Source of the DNA: Amycolatopsis coloradensis
Lineage (GTDB): Bacteria > Actinomycetota > Actinomycetes > Mycobacteriales > Pseudonocardiaceae
DNA: 56,846 nt
Reading direction: 5' to 3'
Assembly (NCBI RefSeq): GCF_001953865.1
Contig: NZ_MQUQ01000014.1
Span: 1-56,846, forward strand
The notes below the pieces were generated by a model, which saw only the letters and a list, made by a program, of their open reading frames with translations, had not been told where the DNA came from and searched no databases. The translations under genes and the position numbers were made by a program. Below, in pieces: positions 49,522 through 56,846 of this stretch. How positions within the stretch are numbered: the stretch's first letter is position 1; each line of letters starts with the position of its first letter.

Positions 49522-50579
49522 CCCCGGCGGTCGAATTCCGCGGGGTTTCCGTCCACTTCGGACAGACGACCGCCCTCTCGCCACTGGACCTCACCGTGGC
49601 GAGAGGGGAGACCCTGGCCATGCTCGGGCCGTCCGGCTCCGGCAAGTCGACGGCTTTGAAGGCACTCGCCGGTTTCGTGGTGCCGAGCACCGGCCGGGTC
49701 CTGCTCGACGGCGAGGACGTCACCGACCTGCCGCCGCACCGGCGCGGCCTCGGCGTCGTCGTCCAGAGTTACGCGCTGTTCCCGCACATGCGTGTCGCGG
49801 CCAACGTCGCTTTCGGGCTCAAGGCACGGAAAACACCTCGTGCCGAGACGGCGAGCCGGGTCACCGAGGCACTCGAACTGGTCGGCATGGGCAAGTACGC
49901 CGACCGTTACCCGCGTGAGCTTTCGGGCGGGCAGCAGCAGCGGGTCGCGCTCGCCAGGGCACTGGCCATCCGGCCGCGTGTGCTGCTGCTGGACGAGCCA
50001 CTGTCCGCTTTGGACGCCGCACTGCGTGAGGACATGGTCGCGGAACTGCTGCGGCTGCGGGCGGAACTGCCCGACACCACGTTGATCTACGTCACCCACG
50101 ACCAGGGTGAGGCACTGGCGCTGGCCGACCGGATCGCCGTCATGCGTGATTCGAAACTGGTCGAACTCGGTCCGAGCCGCGAGCTGTACCAGCGTCCCTC
50201 GACCGAGTTCACCGCGAGCTTCCTCGGCGCGTCCAACCTGCTCCCGGTGGAACTGATCCAGCCCGACGGCACCCGGGTCCGGCTCGGCGATCGCGAGCTG
50301 GCGGCCGACCCGTCCGGTGTCATCCGGGCGGGCCAGCCCGTCGCGCTCGGCGTCCGGCCCCACCGGGTCGCGATCATCGCGGTGGACGCTCCCGGCGCGC
50401 TGCCCGCGGTCCTGCGCGGCGTCCAGTGGCGTGGCACGGGCTTCCGGCTCGATCTCGAACTCGCGCACGACGGGGGTGAGATCCGCGCCGAGGTTCCGGA
50501 CGTCGAGGGGCTGCCGGGCGTGGGGGAGCGGGTCGGTGTGTCCATTCCGGACGGTTGCCCGCTGGTGGGCATCGGATGA
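49518..50579 (+). CDS. phnT: 2-Aminoethylphosphonate ABC transporter ATPase (PhnT-like)
   Basis: A 353-residue ABC ATPase. Walker A is LGPSGSGKST (about 35-44), signature LSGGQQQR, Walker B VLLLDEPLSALDA and switch His in VTHDQ. A C-terminal TOBE-type domain (about 250-350) is as in Fe3+/sulfate/AEP-type importers. It overlaps the PhnS and PhnU genes by ATGA at both ends, so the transporter parts are made together. It should energise the two permeases below. Confidence 0.84.
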   Translation: MTPAVEFRGVSVHFGQTTALSPLDLTVARGETLAMLGPSGSGKSTALKALAGFVVPSTGRVLLDGEDVTDLPPHRRGLGVVVQSYALFPHMRVAANVAFGLKARKTPRAETASRVTEALELVGMGKYADRYPRELSGGQQQRVALARALAIRPRVLLLDEPLSALDAALREDMVAELLRLRAELPDTTLIYVTHDQGEALALADRIAVMRDSKLVELGPSRELYQRPSTEFTASFLGASNLLPVELIQPDGTRVRLGDRELAADPSGVIRAGQPVALGVRPHRVAIIAVDAPGALPAVLRGVQWRGTGFRLDLELAHDGGEIRAEVPDVEGLPGVGERVGVSIPDGCPLVGIG

Positions 50580-51430
50580 CCGGCCTCGCGCTGACCGCCA
50601 CGGCGGCACCGGCGCGGCAGCGGGAGAAGCGGCCGGGCCACGGCTGGTTCCTGCTGCCGCCGGTGCTCGTGCTGCTCGGCTTCTTCGGCTACCCGCTCGT
50701 GCTGGTCATCCTGCAGTCCCTGGAATCGAAGACCGGCGAATTCGGCCTGTCGGTGTGGCTGGACGTCTTGGGGTCGGCGGAGTTCCGGGACGCCGCCTGG
50801 AAAACGGTCGCCCTCGCGCTGGGCGCGACAGCGGGCTGCGTCGTGCTCGGGACGTTCCTCGCGCTGGTGATCGCGTTCGTGCCGTTCCCCGGCGCGCGGA
50901 CGCTCTCGCGGCTCGTGGACACCGTGCTCGCGTTCCCGTCGTTCCTGATCGCGCTCGCGTTCACCTTCATCTACGGCAGCGCGGGAATCCTCGGCGCGGG
51001 CGGGTTCCTGTACTCGCCGTTCGGGATCCTCCTGGCGGAGATCACCTTCTACACGCCGTTCGTGATGCGGCCGGCGCTCGCCGCGTTCGGCCAGGTCTCC
51101 TCGGCACAGATGGAGGTCGCGGCCAGTCTCGGCGCGAAACCCGGCCGCGTGCTGCGCCGGGTGATCCTTCCGGAAGCCTTGCCGTCCCTGGCTTCCGGCG
51201 CCTGCCTGACCATGCTGCTGGCGATGAACGAGTTCGGCATCGTGCTCTTCCTCGGTGCCAAGGACGTCACGACCCTGCCGATGCTGGTCTACGGCAAGGG
51301 AATCGTCACGTTCGACTTCCCGCAGGCGTGTGTCATCGCGGTGGTCAACGTCGTGTTCTCCCTCGCCCTGTACGGAACCTACCGGCGACTGACGAACGGA
51401 GGCCGTCGTGCTGCTGTGGACAAGGCGTAG
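50576..51430 (+). CDS. phnU: 2-Aminoethylphosphonate ABC transporter permease 1 (PhnU-like)
   Basis: A 284-residue permease with six predicted helices. After the first (WFLLPPVLVLLGFFGYPLVLVIL) the binding-protein-dependent transport motif EVAASLGAKPGRVLRRVILPEAL is the EAA loop that docks on the ATPase. ATG at 50576 overlaps the ATPase stop. In the plan of these importers it pairs with the permease that follows. It overlaps that gene by 23 bases. Confidence 0.82.
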   Translation: MTGLALTATAAPARQREKRPGHGWFLLPPVLVLLGFFGYPLVLVILQSLESKTGEFGLSVWLDVLGSAEFRDAAWKTVALALGATAGCVVLGTFLALVIAFVPFPGARTLSRLVDTVLAFPSFLIALAFTFIYGSAGILGAGGFLYSPFGILLAEITFYTPFVMRPALAAFGQVSSAQMEVAASLGAKPGRVLRRVILPEALPSLASGACLTMLLAMNEFGIVLFLGAKDVTTLPMLVYGKGIVTFDFPQACVIAVVNVVFSLALYGTYRRLTNGGRRAAVDKA

Positions 51431-52205
51431 CCGGATCCTGCTGTGGACGGTGTTCGCGGTGCTGTTCGCCGCGATCGTGCTGGCGCCGCTGCTGATGATC
51501 GTGCTGGCGTCGGTCGCGGGGAACTGGACCGGATTGCTGCCGGGGGCGCTCACCGGCTCGCATTTCGCGCAGGCGCTGTCCGGAGAGACGTTCGCGAGTC
51601 TCTCGGTGAGCATTCAGACCGGCGTCATCGCTTCGCTGGTCTCGGTACTGCTGGGGGCGTGGGCCGCGCTCGCGGCGCAGTCCGCTGGCCCTAGGGTGCG
51701 GAAAGCCGTCGACACCCTGTTCCACCTGCCGATCGCGGTGCCGTCGGTGGTGCTGGGACTGGCGTTGCTGGTCGCGTTCAGCCGTCCACCGATGGCCTTC
51801 AACGGCACGCGCTGGATCGTGCTGCTGGGGCACGTGATGATCCTGCTGCCGTTCTCCTACAGCACGGTCTCCGCCGCGATCGCGCGGATGGACCCGCTGC
51901 TGGCGCAGGCGGCGGCGAGCCTCGGCGCTGGGCCGGTCCGCGTACTGCTGCGGGTGCGGCTGCCGGTGCTGCTCCCGTCGATCTCGGCGTCGGCGAGTCT
52001 CGCGCTGGCGATGTCGATGGGTGAACTGGGCGCGACGATGATGCTGTACCCGCCGGACTGGCGCACGCTGCCCGCGAGCATTTTCGCGCTCACGGACCGG
52101 GGACAGGTGTTCCTGGCGTCGGCGAGCACGGTGCTGCTGCTGGCCGTCACCCTCGCCGGGGTGGTGATCCTCGGGCTCGTCCGTGGCCGTGCGGCACAGC
52201 GTTAA
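51408..52205 (+). CDS. phnV: 2-Aminoethylphosphonate ABC transporter permease 2 (PhnV-like)
   Basis: A 265-residue permease with about six helices and the EAA loop QAAASLGAGPVRVLLRVRLPVLL. The start is GTG at 51408 with GGAGG upstream, inside the end of phnU. With PhnU it should form the membrane channel. It is the last gene of the operon; four bases after its stop the -35 box of a separate promoter for a lipoprotein gene begins. Confidence 0.82.
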   Translation: MLLWTRRSRILLWTVFAVLFAAIVLAPLLMIVLASVAGNWTGLLPGALTGSHFAQALSGETFASLSVSIQTGVIASLVSVLLGAWAALAAQSAGPRVRKAVDTLFHLPIAVPSVVLGLALLVAFSRPPMAFNGTRWIVLLGHVMILLPFSYSTVSAAIARMDPLLAQAAASLGAGPVRVLLRVRLPVLLPSISASASLALAMSMGELGATMMLYPPDWRTLPASIFALTDRGQVFLASASTVLLLAVTLAGVVILGLVRGRAAQR

Positions 52206-52209
52206 ACGC

Positions 52210-52235
52210 AACCGTTTGCCCGCTTCATTCCGTCC
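52210..52235 (+). promoter_or_regulatory. ECF-like promoter AACC-N17-CGTCC, leaderless
   Basis: AACC at 52210-52213 and CGTCC at 52231-52235, 17 bases apart, with seven bases between the -10 box and the ATG at 52243. No ribosome site lies in that gap. The same layout precedes the next lipoprotein gene. Confidence 0.6.
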
Positions 52236-52242
52236 AGCCGCC

Positions 52243-52713
52243 ATGAAGAACGCAGCGAAGACGCTGGGCGCGGGGCTCGTGCTCGCCGTGACGGCCGCCT
52301 GCGGCGCGGGCGGACCGGCGAACACGAGCACCCCTCCGGTCGTCACCACACCGTCGGATCCGCCCACCTCACTCCCGGCGAGCCCGCCGGTCGCGAAACC
52401 ACCGATCTCGCGGCCGACCGTCGGCCCGCCACCCTCGGACAAGATGCTGCCGCCGTCGCAGGTCGACGCCAAGGTGCCGGCGCAGGTCAGCGCCGAAGAA
52501 GGCGCGCTGGTGAAGGTGCACGTCGAGCTGAGCGGCTGCGACGAGGCGACGGCGAACCTGGCCGAGCAGAACGCCAAGCGGGTCGTGATCGAGGTGAAGA
52601 TCGACCACGGCGAGCCGGGACGGATGTGCCCGCAGGTCATCCGCTACGCCGTCCTGCCGGTGAAGCTCGCTGAGCCGATCGGGCCGCGACCGGTCGTGCT
52701 GGAAGCGGGTTGA
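52243..52713 (+). CDS. Lipoprotein of unknown function, paralogue 1
   Basis: A 156-residue lipoprotein. The signal sequence has KTLGAGLVLAVTAAC (lipobox), then a long Pro/Thr/Ser-rich linker, then a compact domain of about 70 residues with a Cys pair (SGCDEATANLAEQN and RMCPQVIRY). It resembles the protein of the next gene over the C-terminal domain. The Cys pair probably forms a disulfide outside the cell. Function is unknown. Upstream in-frame codons within the phnV end are not used, because the ATG at 52243 begins the signal peptide and sits at the expected distance from the promoter. Confidence 0.72.
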   Translation: MKNAAKTLGAGLVLAVTAACGAGGPANTSTPPVVTTPSDPPTSLPASPPVAKPPISRPTVGPPPSDKMLPPSQVDAKVPAQVSAEEGALVKVHVELSGCDEATANLAEQNAKRVVIEVKIDHGEPGRMCPQVIRYAVLPVKLAEPIGPRPVVLEAG

Positions 52714-52723
52714 GATCAGGTGC

Positions 52724-52749
52724 AACCCCGCAGCGGCCCCGTTCCGTCC
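52724..52749 (+). promoter_or_regulatory. ECF-like promoter AACC-N17-CGTCC, leaderless (second copy)
   Basis: AACC at 52724-52727 and CGTCC at 52745-52749, 17 bases apart, with seven bases to the ATG at 52757. It reproduces the layout before the preceding lipoprotein, including the shared TTCCGTCC core. Confidence 0.6.
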
Positions 52750-52756
52750 TAGCCGC

Positions 52757-53272
52757 ATGAGGTACTTAACGAATGTCATCGGCCTTGGCCTGATCGTCGT
52801 TGCGGTATCCGCCTGCGGGGCGCAGAACCAGGCGGCGGAACCCGCGGCCGGACCCGGGAGCGGCACCCTGAGTACCGTGCCGCCGTCGTCGACCGCTCCG
52901 CCTTCCTCCGCGCCGACGTCCGCGCCGAGCCAGCCCGGAGTGCCCGGCGCACCACGCCAGGAGGTCCCGGAGGGCAGCACCAAACTGCCCGACAAGCAGC
53001 TCGACGCGTCGGCGCTCCCTGCGGACTATCCGCGTGAGGTGTACACGAGCAACGGCGGGACGATCCTGAACATCCGCGGCCAGGAAGGCGGCTGCGGGCA
53101 CGCCACCGCGGAGGCCGCGCAGCAGGACGGCACCCGGGTCACCGTCAACCTGACCGAACTGAAGGGCCAGACCGACCAGATGTGCACGATGGACATCCGG
53201 CATCCGGTGATCTCGGTGTCGCTGGCGGCGCCGCTGGGTGAACGGACCGTCGTGTTGAAGCAGATGCGGTAA
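52757..53272 (+). CDS. Lipoprotein of unknown function, paralogue 2
   Basis: A 171-residue lipoprotein. The signal sequence ends in VVAVSAC (lipobox); a Ser/Thr/Pro/Ala linker is followed by a domain with GGCGHATAEAAQQDG and QMCTMDIRHPVISVSL, which aligns with the previous gene's product around the same Cys pair. A tandem duplication followed by divergence is likely. No similarity to a characterised family is recognised. It converges with fumarase across a 27-bp-arm palindrome. Confidence 0.72.
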   Translation: MRYLTNVIGLGLIVVAVSACGAQNQAAEPAAGPGSGTLSTVPPSSTAPPSSAPTSAPSQPGVPGAPRQEVPEGSTKLPDKQLDASALPADYPREVYTSNGGTILNIRGQEGGCGHATAEAAQQDGTRVTVNLTELKGQTDQMCTMDIRHPVISVSLAAPLGERTVVLKQMR

Positions 53273-53282
53273 CGCTCACTCG

Positions 53283-53337
53283 TGTTATGAACGGACCTTT
53301 CATAACAAAATTTGTTATGAAAGGTCCGTTCATAACA
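53283..53337. terminator. 55-base perfect palindrome with nested dyads
   Basis: Arms at 53283-53309 and 53311-53337 (27 bases each) are perfectly complementary about a single A. Each arm is itself an inverted repeat of TGTTATGAA and TTCATAACA around CGGACC or its complement. It lies between the convergent lipoprotein and fumarase genes and should terminate both. Confidence 0.8.
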
Positions 53338-53368
53338 GTGCCAGGGCGGCCGGACGCCACGCGAGGGG

Positions 53369-55039
53369 TCAGCGGAAGCTGATCTGGAGCACCGGTTCCG
53401 AGGTGGCCTCGAAGAAGTCGTTGCCCTTGTCGTCGATGACGATGAACGCGGGGAAGTCCTCGACCTCGATCTTCCAGACCGCCTCCATCCCCAGTTCGGC
53501 GTACTCGAGGACGTCGACCTTCTTGATGCAGTCCTGCGCCAGCCGCGCGGCCGGGCCGCCGATCGAGCCGAGGTAGAACCCGCCGTGCTCGTTGCACGCC
53601 GCGGTCACCTTCTTGGACCGGTTGCCCTTCGCCAGCATCACCAGCGAGCCGCCCGCGGCCTGGAACTGCTCGACGTAGGAGTCCATCCGGCCGGCGGTGG
53701 TGGGCCCGAAGGAGCCCGACGCGTAGCCCTCGGGCGTCTTCGCGGGGCCCGCGTAGTACACGGGGTGGTCGCGAAGGTACTGAGGCATCTCTTCGCCCGC
53801 GTCGAGCCGCTCGGCGATCTTCGCGTGCGCGATGTCGCGGGCGACGACGAGCGGACCGGTCAGCGACAGGCGCGTTTTCACCGGCAGCTGCGAGAGCTGT
53901 GTGCGGATTTCGGCCATCGGGCGGTTGAGGTCGACGGTCACCACCTCGTCGGACAGGTCGTCCTCGGTGACGTCCGGCAGGAACCGCGCCGGGTCGCGCT
54001 CCAGTTGCTCCAGGAAGACGCCGTCCGCGGTGATCTTCGCCTTGGCCTGACGGTCGGCGGAGCACGAGACGGCGACGCCGACCGGGCAGGACGCGCCGTG
54101 GCGCGGCAGCCGGATCACGCGGACGTCGTGGCAGAAGTACTTGCCGCCGAACTGCGCGCCGATGCCGAACTGGCGGGTCATCTCCAGCACCTGCTGCTCG
54201 AGGTCGACGTCGCGGAAACCGTGGCCCAGCTCGGAACCCTCGGTGGGCAGGTCGTCGAGATAGCGGGCCGAAGCCAGCTTCGCGACCTTCAGGTTGAACT
54301 CCGCCGACGTGCCGCCGACGACGATCGCGAGGTGGTACGGCGGGCAGGCGGCGGTGCCGAGGCCGCGGAGTTTCTCGTCGAGGAACTTCGCGAGGCGCTT
54401 CGGGTTCAGGACCGCTTTGGTCTCCTGATAGAGGAATGTCTTGTTCGCGCTGCCGCCACCCTTGGCCATGAACAGGAATTCATAGCTGGGAACTTCGGCC
54501 TGCCCGGCTGTGTCGTCCTTGTGATAAAGCTCGATCTGCGCGGGCAAGTTGGTGCCCGTATTGCGCTCATCCCAGAAATTCACCGGCGCCATCTGGGAAT
54601 AGCGCAGATTCAACTCCTGATAGGCGTCGAAAATGCCTCGCGACAACGCGCGTTCGTCGTCGGCGCCGGTGAGGACGCCTTCGCCGCGTTTGCCGATCAC
54701 GATCGCGGTGCCGGTGTCCTGGCACATCGGGAGGACGCCGCCCGCGGAGATGGCCGCGTTGCGCAGCAGGTCCATCGCGACGAACCGGTCGTTGCCGCTC
54801 GCCTCCGGGTCGTCGATGATCGCGCGCAGCTGTGCCAGGTGTGACGAGCGCAACAGGTGCTGGATGTCGGTGATCGCGGTCTTGGCGAGCTTGGTCAGCG
54901 CTTCGGGCTCGACCTTGAGGAACTTGCGTCCCGCCGCCTCGACGACCTCGACACCTTCGGTGCCGATCAGCCGGTACTCGGTGCGGGTGTCCTTGGCGAG
55001 CGGAAGGACTTCAGTGTGCTGGAACGTGGTGGGCGCCAC
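53369..55039 (-). CDS. fum: Class I fumarate hydratase (4Fe-4S)
   Basis: A 556-residue class I fumarase. Motifs include LPMCQDTGTAIV (cluster Cys), NFWDERNTGTNLPAQIE, FMAKGGGSANKTFL, GTAACPPYHLAIVVGGTSAEF, CPVGVAVSCSADRQAKAKI and the C-terminal AEIRTQLSQLPVKTRLSLTGPLVVARDIAHAKI, AGRMDSYVEQFQAAGGS and CNEHGGFYLGSIGG. It interconverts fumarate and malate in the TCA cycle with an oxygen-sensitive cluster. The GTG start at 55039 has AAAGGAG upstream. It is the only clear central-metabolism gene of the window and shows no sign of an operon. Confidence 0.9.
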   Translation of the reverse strand: MAPTTFQHTEVLPLAKDTRTEYRLIGTEGVEVVEAAGRKFLKVEPEALTKLAKTAITDIQHLLRSSHLAQLRAIIDDPEASGNDRFVAMDLLRNAAISAGGVLPMCQDTGTAIVIGKRGEGVLTGADDERALSRGIFDAYQELNLRYSQMAPVNFWDERNTGTNLPAQIELYHKDDTAGQAEVPSYEFLFMAKGGGSANKTFLYQETKAVLNPKRLAKFLDEKLRGLGTAACPPYHLAIVVGGTSAEFNLKVAKLASARYLDDLPTEGSELGHGFRDVDLEQQVLEMTRQFGIGAQFGGKYFCHDVRVIRLPRHGASCPVGVAVSCSADRQAKAKITADGVFLEQLERDPARFLPDVTEDDLSDEVVTVDLNRPMAEIRTQLSQLPVKTRLSLTGPLVVARDIAHAKIAERLDAGEEMPQYLRDHPVYYAGPAKTPEGYASGSFGPTTAGRMDSYVEQFQAAGGSLVMLAKGNRSKKVTAACNEHGGFYLGSIGGPAARLAQDCIKKVDVLEYAELGMEAVWKIEVEDFPAFIVIDDKGNDFFEATSEPVLQISFR

Positions 55040-55408
55040 TGCGCGGGCTCCTTTGCCGGCATCGGGAACCCGCCAACGGTACCCAAGCCGGGCGGCGGCT
55101 TCCGAGAGGCCACGGCGGACGTAACCAGGGCCACTGCCGGTAGGCGCCGGGCAGGGGTGGGGCCGCGGACTTCAAGAGAAGAATCGGACCGTCTGCAATT
55201 CTCGCGCCGCACTTTGTCGCCGCGCCCCACAAAATGGTTCGGGAGGCCGGGCCCACCCCGACGGACCCGACCTCCCGGGGAAAGCGATCCGGGCGCGAAC
55301 ACCCGGCCGCGAAGACTTATTACCTGCTCGACGGTCTCGTGACGCAGGGCATAAGTCAACGCTGCCGAACGGGTGTTGCTTTTTCCGCGCCGAAAGGCCC
55401 AGTGAAGA
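55040..55408. other. Intergenic stretch between sigB and fumarase
   Basis: No coding region is supported. A CGGGAGG/CCTCCCG dyad (55240-55246 with 55271-55277) and a GACTTAT/ATAAGTC dyad (55314-55320 with 55351-55357) may be part of the sigB terminator or fumarase promoter. Nothing else is evident. Confidence 0.5.
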
Positions 55409-56440
55409 CTACGAAGCGTAGGCGCGCAGGCGATCGGCCCGCTCACCCTGACGCAGCTTCGACATGACCTCACGCTCGATCTGGCGAACGCGTTCACGGG
55501 ACAGTCCGAAGAACTTGCCGATCTGGTCCAGCGTCCGGGGCTGGCCGTCGTCGAGACCGTAGCGGAGACGGATCACCTGGGACTCCCGGTCGTCCAGCGT
55601 CGCGAGCACGCGGCGCAGGTCGTCCTGGAGCAGACCGGAGATCACGGCGCTCTCGGCGTCGGTCGCCTCGGAGTCCTCGATGAAGTCACCGAGCGGGGCG
55701 TCCTCCTCCGTGCCGACCGGCATGTCGAGGCTCACCGGGTCACGCGAGTGGTCCAGCAGATCGGAGATCTTGTGCGCCGGAATGCCCGATTCGGCGGCCA
55801 GTTCCTCGTGCGTCGCGTCGCGCCCGAGCTGCTGGTGCAGATCGCGCTTGATACGGGCCAGCTTGTTCACCTGTTCCACCAGGTGAACCGGCAGCCGGAT
55901 GGTGCGTCCCTGGTCGGCCATCCCCCTGGTGATGGCCTGGCGGATCCACCAGGTGGCGTAGGTCGAGAACTTGAACCCCTTGGAATAGTCGAACTTCTCC
56001 ACCGCGCGGATCAGGCCCAGGTTCCCCTCCTGGATCAGATCGAGCAGCGGCATCCCCCGGCCGGTGTACCGCTTCGCGAGCGAGACCACGAGGCGGAGGT
56101 TGGCCTCCAGCAAGTGGTTCTTCGCGACGTGGCCGTCACGCACGAGAGCGGACATCTCGGAGCGCCGCTTCGGCGTGAGGCTCTCGGCGGTGTCCAGCAT
56201 GTGCTGGGCGAACACTCCGGCTTCGATGCGCTTCGCCAGCTCCACCTCGTCGGCGGCGGACAGCAGCGCCGTCTTGCCGATTCCGTTGAGGTACACGCGA
56301 ACGAGGTCCGCGGCCGGGCTCTGGGCGTCGAGGTCGGCGTCGGTGAGGGCCCCCGCGCTCACCGGCTCCTGGGTGGATTGCGCCGGGATACGGCGCTCGC
56401 GAATCCCGCGCGCTTCGCGTTCGAGAGTCTGGACTGACAT
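55409..56440 (-). CDS. sigB: Sigma-70 family sigma factor SigB
   Basis: A 343-residue group 2 sigma factor. Region 1.2 is at DLVRVYLNGIGKTALLSAADEVELAKRIE, region 2 contains DLIQEGNLGLIRAVEKFDYSKGFKFSTYATWWIRQAI, region 3 is VNKLARIKRDL, and region 4 has LDDRESQVIRLRYGLDDG and LSRERVRQIEREVMSKLR. It is shorter than the principal factor and matches actinobacterial SigB, active in stress and stationary phase. The ATG at 56440 has GGGGAGG upstream; the longer frame to 56506 has no ribosome site. An ECF-type promoter lies about 120 bases upstream. Confidence 0.88.
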   Translation of the reverse strand: MSVQTLEREARGIRERRIPAQSTQEPVSAGALTDADLDAQSPAADLVRVYLNGIGKTALLSAADEVELAKRIEAGVFAQHMLDTAESLTPKRRSEMSALVRDGHVAKNHLLEANLRLVVSLAKRYTGRGMPLLDLIQEGNLGLIRAVEKFDYSKGFKFSTYATWWIRQAITRGMADQGRTIRLPVHLVEQVNKLARIKRDLHQQLGRDATHEELAAESGIPAHKISDLLDHSRDPVSLDMPVGTEEDAPLGDFIEDSEATDAESAVISGLLQDDLRRVLATLDDRESQVIRLRYGLDDGQPRTLDQIGKFFGLSRERVRQIEREVMSKLRQGERADRLRAYAS

Positions 56441-56560
56441 TCTGCCTCCCCGGTCACGGGCTGAACGTGCTGCGATGTGTCCGCCGGATCCGCCTCGGCG
56501 TAGCAAGCCCTGTGGAAAACCCGCTACTCCTCGTCGGCCCAGCTTGGCTGGACACTTCGC

Positions 56561-56589
56561 TCAACGCCGGGAGGGTCGAAAACGTTCCC
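56561..56589 (-). promoter_or_regulatory. SigE/SigH-type promoter upstream of sigB
   Basis: On the minus strand GGGAAC (56589-56584) and CGTTGA (56566-56561) are spaced 17 bases, close to the consensus of mycobacterial SigE/SigH stress promoters, which drive sigB in M. tuberculosis. The leader to the sigB ATG is about 115 bases. Confidence 0.65.
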
Positions 56590-56686
56590 GGCCGCTATAC
56601 CGGAGACGGGCGGCTGACCTGGGGCGTTGCTCGACCAACCCTGAGCTTTTCCTGAGAATGCGCGTGCGGGGGAGAAACAACGTGGT

Positions 56687-56846
56687 CTAGACCTCTATGA
56701 GAAGAGTGAAAGGACCGTCGTTCACGCTCCGGACCGCCATCATGGCCCCGAACCGGCCGGTTTCGACCCGCGCGCCACGTTCGCGCAAGGCGTCGACGAC
56801 GGCCGTCACGAGCGGTTCGGCGATTTCGGGGCGGGCGGCCGCCGAG
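56687..56846 (-). CDS. dtd: D-aminoacyl-tRNA deacylase, C-terminal fragment
   Basis: The last 52 residues of a protein that begins beyond the window. The segment TGRFGAMMAVRSVNDGPFTL and the end LLIEV match the C-terminus of D-aminoacyl-tRNA deacylase (Dtd), including the NDGP motif that helps form the active site. Dtd removes D-amino acids and glycine mischarged on tRNA. It lies upstream of sigB on the same strand with a 246-base gap, so it is not clearly co-transcribed. The Gly-Cys/Ser motif at the other end is outside the window. Confidence 0.8.
   Translation of the reverse strand, partial: SAAARPEIAEPLVTAVVDALRERGARVETGRFGAMMAVRSVNDGPFTLLIEV

Noticed and set aside
1..56846. tRNA, rRNA, insertion sequence or prophage genes
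   Set aside because: No cloverleaf, rRNA segment, transposase or integrase motif was recognised on either strand when reading through; a covariance or profile search would be the decisive check.

Overview
The window is high-GC actinobacterial DNA. Many genes start with GTG, ATGA/GTGA stop-start overlaps are common, and the gene families are typical of Pseudonocardiaceae; an Amycolatopsis-like host is the best guess from sequence alone. No rRNA, tRNA, CRISPR array or intact insertion sequence was seen.

Layout: (1) 1-2.0 kb: the tail of a DUF222/HNH protein, a SnoaL-like protein and a divergent ECF sigma factor with its own SnoaL tail. (2) 2.0-11.3 kb: a divergent sterol ring C/D degradation cluster. 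The minus arm is fadD3, an echA, then fadE31, fadE32 and fadE33; the plus arm is fadE30, ipdF, kstR2 and fadA6. A perfect KstR2-type operator lies between the arms. (3) 11.3-13.0 kb: an MFS exporter with a divergent HxlR regulator. (4) 13.1-18.8 kb: an ECF sigma/anti-sigma pair beside a five-gene redox operon (lipoprotein, DUF4142 protein, bis-heme membrane cytochrome, 3Fe-4S ferredoxin, FAD reductase). Two matching TGAACC-N16-CGTATC promoters flank the sigma/anti-sigma pair. (5) 18.8-20.4 kb: an acetyltransferase and an Lrp/DUF2000 divergent pair. (6) 20.5-26.5 kb: the second sterol ring block (hydrolase, ipdC, ipdB, ipdA, echA20, and two SDRs on the other strand) with a degenerate KstR2-like box. 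(7) 26.5-30.4 kb: accessory and unknown genes, partly of lower GC. (8) 30.4-43.4 kb: sterol side-chain genes (fadA5, cyp125, ltp3, ltp4, a tandem DUF35 protein, a fadD, echA19, fadD19 and a flavin oxidoreductase) with several KstR-type boxes, interrupted by a decayed transglutaminase gene and a YihY-type membrane protein. (9) 43.5-45.7 kb: a secreted trypsin and an APC permease. (10) 45.7-52.2 kb: a GntR-led aminoethylphosphonate operon (FAD oxidoreductase, phosphonatase-like HAD protein, PhnSTUV-type ABC importer). (11) 52.2-56.8 kb: two paralogous lipoproteins with identical promoter architecture, class I fumarase, a SigB-type sigma factor and the end of dtd.

The sterol genes form one pathway. 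Cyp125, FadD19, EchA19, FadA5 and the Ltp/DUF35 proteins fit side-chain activation and shortening, including C24-branched plant sterols. FadD3, the FadE proteins, IpdF, IpdC, EchA20, IpdAB and FadA6 degrade the last two rings. KstR and KstR2 boxes mark the two regulons; kstR2 is here, kstR is not.

The best candidate for an undescribed system is the sigma/anti-sigma-controlled redox operon at 13.1-18.5 kb. It can be read as an electron chain from NAD(P)H through FAD, an Fe-S protein and a membrane bis-heme protein towards secreted proteins. The phosphonate operon is notable for having no PhnW transaminase in the window.
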